From positions 55,607 through 66,262 of the forward strand of contig WKLE02002416.1 of the NCBI GenBank assembly GCA_014885115.2: DNA of 10,656 nt, given 5' to 3'. The stretch is from Asterionellopsis glacialis. Its lineage: Eukaryota; Bacillariophyta; Plagiogrammaphyceae; Rhaphoneidales; Asterionellopsidaceae. How positions within the stretch are numbered: the stretch's first letter is position 1; each line of letters starts with the position of its first letter. The position numbers and the translations under genes were made by a program. Shown here one piece after another: positions 8,063 through 10,656 of the stretch. A model generated the notes under the pieces. That model was not told the origin of the DNA and made no database searches. It worked only from the letters and a program-made list of their open reading frames with translations.

Positions 8063-9133
8063 ATGATGGTATCATCCATTTCACCCGATATGCTCATGTT
8101 TGGGATAGACTTTGAAAATGATAACTTGAAAGGTTGTGTAGATTTTTCGGATTATACTCAAGACAAGACGACAACCAAGTCAACATCATCACCATCATCA
8201 GTCGAAGAAGATGAACAGTCTTCTTGTACAACAACATCAGCACCACCTCGTCCACTTGTAGATGATTTAATATTTCTTGAAGATAAATATAAAGATGATC
8301 CAGCCAAGGAAGAAGATTTTCATGAATTATTTGAATGGGCGACACGGAAAGGTGCCAAATTGGAGAATATAAAATACGGAAAAGATTTGCATGGTGGTCG
8401 AGGACTTTTTACGACGCGATCTATAGCAAAAAATGATATCATTGCCATGTTACCACGAGAGTTACGTATTGGACAAAAATTAGCATGCCAACGAATCCCA
8501 TCTCTCCCTACGAATACACCTGACCTATCTGCATTAAGTTTACTTTTACTTTCCTTTCTCTATGATGATGCTAATAAGGTTACAACAACAACCGACGACA
8601 AGGACAACAATTACAATGATGATTATGAATGGGCAATTTTTGGACGGACATTGCCTCGACGTGGTGAATTTACCAATGCAGTAGTTATGAATGACGATGA
8701 CTTGGCAAGATGGGAAAAGTATGGGACGGAGTACACAAGAGCGATTTCAAACGTAAGTGATACAGCTCATAGCTGTAATCGGTATATTTCGGATTACTTG
8801 TCGTTATCGTCATCACTTGGAGGACAAACACGACAAGATGGTGAAGTCTTATCAAAGGACAGTGCCATCTACTGGGCTATCGCCATGGTACTTAGTCGTA
8901 GTCATTCATTTGGATCGAAACGAGGTCGATGGATGACACCTGTATTAGATTTAGCAAATCATTGTCCTGCATTCATGGGTGGAGGTAGGTTAGAATGTGA
9001 CGATCAGGGTAGACTACTGTTACGAGCTGGTAAAGCATTAGCATGTGGAGAGGAAGTTACCTTGGATTATCAAGTGGACAATGATGCAAAACTTGTAGCA
9101 ACCTACGGATTCTCACTTGAACATCAATCATGA
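8063..9133 (+). CDS. SET-domain protein methyltransferase, SETD3/Rubisco-LSMT type
   Basis: A 356-residue SET-domain protein that should use S-adenosylmethionine to methylate lysine or histidine in a protein. Residues 1-80 are a low-complexity Thr/Ser/Asp/Glu-rich tail. The SET region begins at GRGLFTTRSI (112-121). It shows the family-typical WAIAMVLSRSHSF (271-283), PVLDLANHC (293-301) with the SAM-contacting NH at 299-300, and EEVTLDYQ (330-337) with Tyr336. It ends in LVATYGF (344-350), the YGF motif common to SETD3, SETD4 and plant LSMT. An acidic insert (175-188) sits between conserved blocks. The protein ends six residues after YGF, so the C-terminal Rubis-subs-bind domain of LSMT and SETD3 is absent, which leaves the substrate open. 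There is no obvious targeting sequence. I chose the first of two adjacent ATGs. Intronless; it shares a divergent upstream region with the dehydrogenase. Family assignment is firm, substrate unknown. Confidence 0.88.
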   Translation: MMVSSISPDMLMFGIDFENDNLKGCVDFSDYTQDKTTTKSTSSPSSVEEDEQSSCTTTSAPPRPLVDDLIFLEDKYKDDPAKEEDFHELFEWATRKGAKLENIKYGKDLHGGRGLFTTRSIAKNDIIAMLPRELRIGQKLACQRIPSLPTNTPDLSALSLLLLSFLYDDANKVTTTTDDKDNNYNDDYEWAIFGRTLPRRGEFTNAVVMNDDDLARWEKYGTEYTRAISNVSDTAHSCNRYISDYLSLSSSLGGQTRQDGEVLSKDSAIYWAIAMVLSRSHSFGSKRGRWMTPVLDLANHCPAFMGGGRLECDDQGRLLLRAGKALACGEEVTLDYQVDNDAKLVATYGFSLEHQS

Positions 9134-9644
9134 GTATTGTGCATGTGTAGATAGATGTGTGCAAGTGTGGCAGATGCCACCATACAAGAAAGTAGCTATT
9201 ATGTAACAGACAATCTGACAATTTAAAAAATCAAGGAGATAGATGATAACACAAATGATTTTAAAAAGTGTGACTTCTTAATTTTACTAAAAAAATTCTA
9301 TTCGAGTCTTTTCGTTCTTAAACATTGTTGTTTTGTCCTGTGGCTTTATGCGTGGTGTGTGCGTATGTGAGTGCAATTCTTATTCTTATTTTTTTTTGTA
9401 AGAGCGAGTGTTGTTCTGTCGATCTCACAAATTGAGTTTGAAGGCTTGTAATTCGATTCAATAAAAAGTGATGTCATGCGATTCTCGAAATTGTGGTTTG
9501 TTATTGGTGCTTGTTGTCGATTCAATACCGGCTTTTATGTGTGTGTTGCTTTTGTATGCGTCAGAATAGATGTATTTCGTTGTTTCTTCCTAGAGCATCT
9601 TTGGGGGCGTTGACCTCGCAATCAATGTTATTTTCAATATTGCT
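9134..9644. other. Convergent intergenic region
   Basis: These 511 bases separate the stop of the SET gene from the stop of the fibrillin-like gene on the other strand. The sequence is T- and GT-rich, with a T9 run near 9390, as expected of a 3' untranslated region. An open frame starting at 9493 mostly lies antisense to the fibrillin-like coding sequence and has no independent support. Confidence 0.5.
9460..9465 (+). terminator. Possible polyadenylation signal AATAAA of the SET gene
   Basis: AATAAA occurs 327 bases after the SET stop codon, within ATTCAATAAAAAGTG. It is the only canonical hexamer I saw on the plus strand between the two convergent genes. Use of this hexamer in diatoms is variable, so this is tentative. 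Confidence 0.3.
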
Positions 9645-10256
9645 TCATGGTTTAACAGCATTCACATCTCTTGTTATAACAAAAATTGTGCCTTTATTAC
9701 CACGTGCAATACGTATATCATCATCCACATACGTAGCTTCTTTCCATCGATTCTCTGTTGAATTTTGTACCGATCTCATAATATCAAATACGAAACCAAA
9801 GTTAATTTCAATACCATTGGTATGGGTATTAGTTACTTGATTGAGGGCTACAAGTACACGATTAGGTACGTTGGAGGGTGGACGGAATGGACCACCTACA
9901 ACAACACGTCCAAAGTCTAATGCTACATCATTCGTTACCGTAGATTATCAATATTCAGAATTTGTTTTACAACCTTGTTGGATGTATCAACGGTTATACC
10001 AGCTGCAGTTACAGTACCCTTGGCATTATACTGGTTAGTAGGTATATTTGCATCACCCTCCTTAAAAAAAAATCTGGTTTCCATAGATCATCATCGTCTT
10101 TGTCGGCACTATCATTATCACTGCTTTCAATTTCACTTGGTGACGTATATTGTAAATACCATGTTCCATCTAATAATGTTTTTGCTTCACTTCCTCCAAG
10201 GATCGTACAATTTTAAGTTCCCGCATAGTTTTTTTATGATTGTCTAATGGTACAAG
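9645..10256 (-). pseudogene. PAP/fibrillin-like plastid lipid-associated protein gene, broken by several -1 shifts
   Basis: Read on the minus strand, the conserved protein is spread over successive frames. From 10226: MRELKIVRS, a break at 10200/10201, then LGGSEAKTLLDGTWYLQYTS (10200-10141), the classic PAP opening (lldG-W-l-yTs). An acidic stretch and LWKPDFF follow up to a T9 run (10064-10072), where the frame breaks again. KEGDANIPTNQ begins at 10063 and GTVTAAGITVDTSNKVVKQ follows, up to the third break at 9939/9940. The last part, 9938-9645, holds VALDFGRVVVGGPFRPPS, GIEINFGFVFDIM and the family-ending DDDIRIARGNKGTIFVITR before TGA at 9645-9647. PAP/fibrillin proteins bind lipids in plastid membranes and plastoglobules. 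Each break needs one extra base to restore frame, and none fits a GT-AG intron. No plastid-targeting N-terminus is visible. Either a young pseudogene or a real gene with assembly deletions at homopolymers. Family assignment is strong. Confidence 0.75.
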
Positions 10257-10507
10257 GATACATCGGTAAAAAATTTCATCACACAGTCAGCCCAGTTAGT
10301 CCAGTCAGTAGTAATTAAGGAACGGGATAAAATACGATCGACGAACAGATTTAAAGCATTCGGACATGACGATATTGAACTTACTGACGGGACTGACGAG
10401 GATAGGCGCATATCCAAAGAATACAAGATTGGTAAAGAATGAACAAAAGTGATGTTTGTCAACCTCCACAGGTAGATCATAATTAATTTAACAATCTGGT
10501 TTAACAA
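10257..10507 (-). other. Possible N-terminal part of the fibrillin-like gene
   Basis: A minus-strand frame is open from about 10507 down to 10244. Its later part (CPNALNLFVDRIL, TTDWTNWADCVMKFFTDVS) has a protein-like, amphipathic look. One extra base near 10256/10257 would join it to LVPLDNHKKTMRELKIV and so to the fibrillin-like reading. No targeting signal or known motif supports it, and its beginning (before about residue 20) looks non-coding. It may be the true N-terminal region or chance. Confidence 0.3.
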
Positions 10508-10579
10508 GTAAATCTCTCAACAAACGGACTACGCTAAGAGCTGTTCTTATCGTTGCGTTTTTTTATTGTTTTTTTTTAC

Positions 10580-10609
10580 TGTTTTTTTGGGCGCATATGC
10601 GCGAAAAAA
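10580..10609. repeat. Perfect palindrome GCGCATATGCGC between T and A tracts
   Basis: The 12-base perfect palindrome at 10591-10602 is preceded by a T7 run and followed by an A6 run. A longer imperfect hairpin could therefore form, with TTTTTTT pairing with AAAAAA around the GC-rich core. It lies upstream of the fibrillin-like gene on the minus strand, so a promoter site or a transcript hairpin is conceivable. The rest of 10508-10656 shows only homopolymer-rich sequence and no gene. Confidence 0.6.
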
Positions 10610-10656
10610 CATGACCAGAATTGTTGACGATAAGAATGCAGTGTTTTCTTCAATGT

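Noticed and set aside
10064..10072. An intron ending at the T9-AAG, which looks like a splice acceptor, as the cause of the middle fibrillin break
   Set aside because: The join would need a donor GT at a codon boundary in the upstream frame, and none of the codons between 10200 and the T run begins with GT; available GTs give the wrong phase or a stop.
9493..10247. Plus-strand frames of 65-115 codons
   Set aside because: They lie antisense to the fibrillin-like coding sequence, whose conserved motifs are on the minus strand.
1..10656. tRNA genes, CRISPR arrays, insertion sequences or transposon genes
   Set aside because: None seen by eye: no spaced direct repeats, no transposase or reverse-transcriptase motifs, no convincing cloverleaf. 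A dedicated tRNA or covariance-model scan was not possible.

Overview
The window looks like nuclear DNA of a photosynthetic stramenopile, most likely a diatom (inference). The reasons are AT-leaning intergenic DNA, short GT-AG introns of 80-128 bases in one gene, otherwise intronless genes, bacterial-type and plant-type protein families side by side, and a PAP/fibrillin-type plastid protein. There is no operon structure. No rRNA, tRNA, CRISPR array or complete mobile element could be recognised by eye.

Layout, left to right. A possible C-terminal coding tail enters at the left edge (3-122, +). About 1.1 kb without a convincing gene follows and carries a compound palindrome at 974-1003. Next is a small secreted cysteine-rich protein (1221-1580, +). 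Then comes a METTL16/RlmF-type RNA adenine methyltransferase with an organelle-like N-terminal extension (2196-3500, -). A five-exon GLUT-like MFS sugar transporter (4200-6203, +) is followed by a classical short-chain dehydrogenase with a signal-peptide-like N-terminus (6413-7342, -). A SETD3/Rubisco-LSMT-type SET-domain methyltransferase lies at 8063-9133 (+). Last is a PAP/fibrillin-like gene (9645 to about 10256, possibly further; -) whose conserved protein is split over three or four reading frames.

The six recognised genes alternate strand strictly (+ - + - + -), so the intergenic regions alternate between convergent and divergent. Both fully spanned divergent regions (3501-4199 and 7343-8062) contain clusters of GTAC-centred motifs, often as GTACC/GGTAC, including a repeated 12-mer GTACCTGTACCA and short tandem repeats. 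This is the most suggestive non-coding pattern. The genes do not form an obvious pathway: RNA methylation, sugar import, a reductase, protein methylation and plastid lipid binding.

Most worth checking: the broken fibrillin gene, where every break is corrected by one extra base and each lies at a short or long homopolymer; the transporter, whose GLUT-type sugar-contact residues are partly replaced; its 111-base intron, which stays open in frame; and the GTAC clusters. I did not find strong evidence of a wholly new biological system.
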